Shown one piece after another: positions 62,036 to 64,000 of a DNA stretch of 64,000 nucleotides; the first letter of the stretch is position 1; the number at the start of each line of letters is the position of its first letter. The stretch comes from Gammaproteobacteria bacterium (GTDB lineage Bacteria > Pseudomonadota > Gammaproteobacteria > Pseudomonadales > Azotimanducaceae), in NCBI GenBank assembly GCA_030425195.1, contig JAUIAV010000006.1, positions 124,001 to 188,000 of the forward strand, read 5' to 3'. Made by a program: the position numbers and the translations under genes. The notes under the pieces were generated by a model that did no database searches, had not been told where the DNA came from, and was given only the letters and a program-made list of their open reading frames with translations.

Positions 62036-62908
62036 ATGGGAATGTTGGATGGAAAAGTCGCGCTGGTGACCGGCGCCGGCGGCGGCTTGGGCCGGGCGCA
62101 CGCGATGCTGCTGGCCAAGGAAGGAGCTTCCGTGGTCGTCAACGATCTGGGCGGTTCCCGGGACGGTACGGGTGCCGGCTCCTCCATGGCCGACGGCGTG
62201 GTCGACGAGATCAAGGCAGCCGGTGGCAAAGCGGTCGCCCACTACGGCTCCGTGACCAGCAAGGAAGATGCCCAGGGCATGGTCCAGGCGGCCGTCGACA
62301 GCTTCGGCAAGCTCGACATTCTGATTGCCAACGCAGGCATCCTCCGCGACAAGTCGTTCAAGAACATGGAAGACGACATGTGGGACATCGTGGTGGAAGT
62401 GCACCTGCGCGGTACCTATCTGACCACCAAGGCCGCTTTCGATCACATGATCGAGCGTGGCGAGGGCGGTCGGATCATCGTCACCAGCTCCACCTCGGGA
62501 CTGCTCGGTAACTTCGGCCAGACCAACTACGGGGCCGCCAAGGCCGGTATCGCCGGCTTCGCCCGCTGCCTGTGGCTGGAAGGCGCCAAGTACGGGGTCA
62601 CCGTGAATACCCTGGCACCCACCGCCATGTCGCGGATGACCGAGGACATCCTGCCGGAAGGCATGCAGGACCAGTTCCCGCCGGAGTGTGTCTCCCCGGC
62701 AATCGTCTTCCTCTGCACGGACGAGGCCAAGGACATCTCCGGACGCCAGTGGCTGATCGCCGGCAACAACGTGCAGCTGCTCTCCTGGCAGCTGACTCCG
62801 ATCGCAGCCCGGGATGTTTCCGAGGGGCCCTGGGACGTGGAAGAAATCGGCGAGAAGATCCTCGCTTCGAAAGACAACTGGCCCGCCATCAACCCGCTCC
62901 GCGGCTGA
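62036..62908 (+). CDS. Short-chain dehydrogenase of the 3-hydroxyacyl-CoA type
   Basis: This 290-residue protein has the nucleotide motif TGAGGGLGRAHA, NDLGG, the NAG turn (IANAGILRD) and the YxxxK site (TNYGAAKAGIAGF). RAHAMLLAKEGA with VVNDLGGSRDGTG is typical of SDRs related to the dehydrogenase part of peroxisomal multifunctional enzyme 2, suggesting oxidation of 3-hydroxyacyl-CoA or steroid-type alcohols. ATG 62036 has AAAGGAG upstream at good spacing. Confidence 0.9.
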   Translation: MGMLDGKVALVTGAGGGLGRAHAMLLAKEGASVVVNDLGGSRDGTGAGSSMADGVVDEIKAAGGKAVAHYGSVTSKEDAQGMVQAAVDSFGKLDILIANAGILRDKSFKNMEDDMWDIVVEVHLRGTYLTTKAAFDHMIERGEGGRIIVTSSTSGLLGNFGQTNYGAAKAGIAGFARCLWLEGAKYGVTVNTLAPTAMSRMTEDILPEGMQDQFPPECVSPAIVFLCTDEAKDISGRQWLIAGNNVQLLSWQLTPIAARDVSEGPWDVEEIGEKILASKDNWPAINPLRG

Positions 62909-62989
62909 CCGGGCAGCGGAAGGGAATCCTTCTGCCCGCAGGCTCCCCCTCTCCGGCGGAGCCTGCGCCTCTCCTCTGCCGGTGGCCGA

Positions 62990-63910
62990 TCAGCTCCGGC
63001 TGACCAGCACCACCCGCCGATTCAGACTCCGGCCCTGCTCGCTGGCATTGCTGGCCTGAGGCGCCAGCGGCCCGACACCGTGGGCTTCCATGCGCGCCCG
63101 ATCCACCTGATAGTCCGCCTCGAGCGCGTCCACTACCGCCCGGGCCCGGGCATCCGACAACGCCTGATTGTGCGCGAAGCTGCCCGCGAGATCCGTGTGG
63201 CCGACGACGAAAACTCTGAGCTCCGGCCGGTTGCGCAGCAGCACGGCCACCTGTTCCAGCGCCGGAGCAGAGGTCGCCTTCAGGACCGCCTTGTCGGTAT
63301 CGAAGTAGATGCCCTCCACCACCACGTATCCGCGCAGATCGATACCTTTACCCAGCGCCTGCGCATCCAGCACCACCTTTCCGGACTCCATGGCCCGGAT
63401 CTCGATCACGTGGATATCGGTGGACGATTGACCGACAGCCACGGCCACATAGGCGGTCTCGGTACCCTGATCGATACGGGCGAGCAGGTACCGGCCTGCC
63501 AGGTTTGCCATGGCATGGATGTCAGACGTCTTCTGGAAGGTGGGTCCCGCATAGCGGGCCACGCACTCCAGATCATCCTGATTGCACTGATAGAGGATCT
63601 GCGCCCCCGCCGCCAGCAGAGCGGATTCGTAGTTACGGATCATCTCGAGCCGGGAGCGATCCTTGGGATTGATGTAGTTGATCTTGGTGATACGGCCTTC
63701 GAGATCGATGGTTACGGGCTCCTTGCCCGCCTCGTCCATGCCGGCAAAAGCGTGGTATTCGTCGAACTCCACCACGTTCCTTCGCCGGATCTCGGAACCT
63801 TCATAGGGCGAAATGAGCGGATGGTCCGTCATCGCTTCTCTGGCCTGAAGCGCGGCCGGCAGTCCGCAGAGCGCGGCTAACAGATATACGCACGGCAAAC
63901 GATGACGCAC
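62990..63910 (-). CDS. DUF4892 / OmpA-family lipid-anchored or periplasmic protein
   Basis: This 306-residue protein has a signal peptide (CVYLLAALCGLPAALQA), an N-terminal DUF4892 region (DHPLISPYEGSEIRRRNVVE; IRNYESALLAAGAQILYQC) and a C-terminal OmpA-like domain (GIYFDTDKAVLKATSAPALE; VVGHTDLAGSFAHNQALSDA). The OmpA part should bind peptidoglycan. GTG 63910 has GGAGG 5 bases upstream; the open frame to 63964 is unsupported. The last bases (63911-64000) hold no further gene that I can support. Confidence 0.85.
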   Translation of the reverse strand: MRHRLPCVYLLAALCGLPAALQAREAMTDHPLISPYEGSEIRRRNVVEFDEYHAFAGMDEAGKEPVTIDLEGRITKINYINPKDRSRLEMIRNYESALLAAGAQILYQCNQDDLECVARYAGPTFQKTSDIHAMANLAGRYLLARIDQGTETAYVAVAVGQSSTDIHVIEIRAMESGKVVLDAQALGKGIDLRGYVVVEGIYFDTDKAVLKATSAPALEQVAVLLRNRPELRVFVVGHTDLAGSFAHNQALSDARARAVVDALEADYQVDRARMEAHGVGPLAPQASNASEQGRSLNRRVVLVSRS

Positions 63911-64000
63911 GAGCACCTCCCTGTGATGTGTGACGGACCCGATGATGCCTGCACGCCTTCCCATCCGCCACCACCATGCCGTCGATCCGCTATCATCCGC

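Overview
The window reads as chromosomal DNA of a GC-rich gammaproteobacterium, probably free-living and heterotrophic. The strongest taxonomic hint is the block nadA, bepA-like, tusA-like, perM-like, dapA, bamC, MBL hydrolase (52912-59899), which as I recall it follows the order seen in Pseudomonas and relatives. The genes for acyl-CoA chemistry, SDR and amidohydrolase enzymes, sigma-54 regulators and hybrid histidine kinases fit an environmental generalist. I see no phage, insertion sequence, integrase or CRISPR array.

Region 1 (1-13664) is the most unusual part. After the tail of a Kazal-type inhibitor come a FleQ-like sigma-54 activator and a divergent hybrid histidine kinase. Next is a 16-codon ORF with a strong ribosome binding site (3537-3587), followed by a perfect 10-bp hairpin. 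A tightly overlapped exporter operon follows: an HlyD-type adaptor, an ABC transporter with an intact C39 peptidase domain, and a second ABC transporter. The last gene is a 1374-residue hybrid kinase with a predicted periplasmic propeller. This layout suggests a dedicated secretion, and possibly signalling, system for a very short peptide.

Region 2 (13769-34829) is a mosaic. It holds an encapsulated-ferritin-like protein with no encapsulin beside it, a CoA-transferase gene broken by a deletion, a beta-lactamase-like esterase, an HDOD protein, tRNA-Ser(CGA), a CPBP protease, GltS, a prolyl oligopeptidase and an FG-GAP propeller protein. After these come membrane proteins of unknown role, a DUF6644 pair with a 41-residue membrane peptide, a photolyase-family protein, alpha carbonic anhydrase, a SlyD-like isomerase, an unlinked sdhB, gdhA, a BFD-type ferredoxin and a small membrane protein.

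Region 3 (34878-42505) is regulatory and redox. A LysR regulator sits behind an elaborate palindromic region and is followed by a DUF6306 protein and a ThDP enzyme. A PAS/sigma-54 activator is divergent from a good -24/-12 promoter, which should drive a DUF1348 protein, a secreted isochorismatase-like hydrolase, a secreted YHS protein and an FMN-binding protein.

Region 4 (42515-48799) is one long minus-strand run: VOC protein, acyl-CoA synthetase, amidohydrolase, TetR regulator, DUF1272 protein, alpha/beta hydrolase and a MetY-like enzyme.

Region 5 (48881-63910) is mostly core. Seven genes from dapA to pqiC overlap stop-to-start without a break, joining lysine/peptidoglycan synthesis, BAM assembly and MCE lipid transport. 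PerM, TusA, BepA and NadA follow, then a GshB-like ATP-grasp protein, glutaminase, an SDR enzyme and an OmpA/DUF4892 protein.

All family names come from reading motifs by eye; no database search was run.
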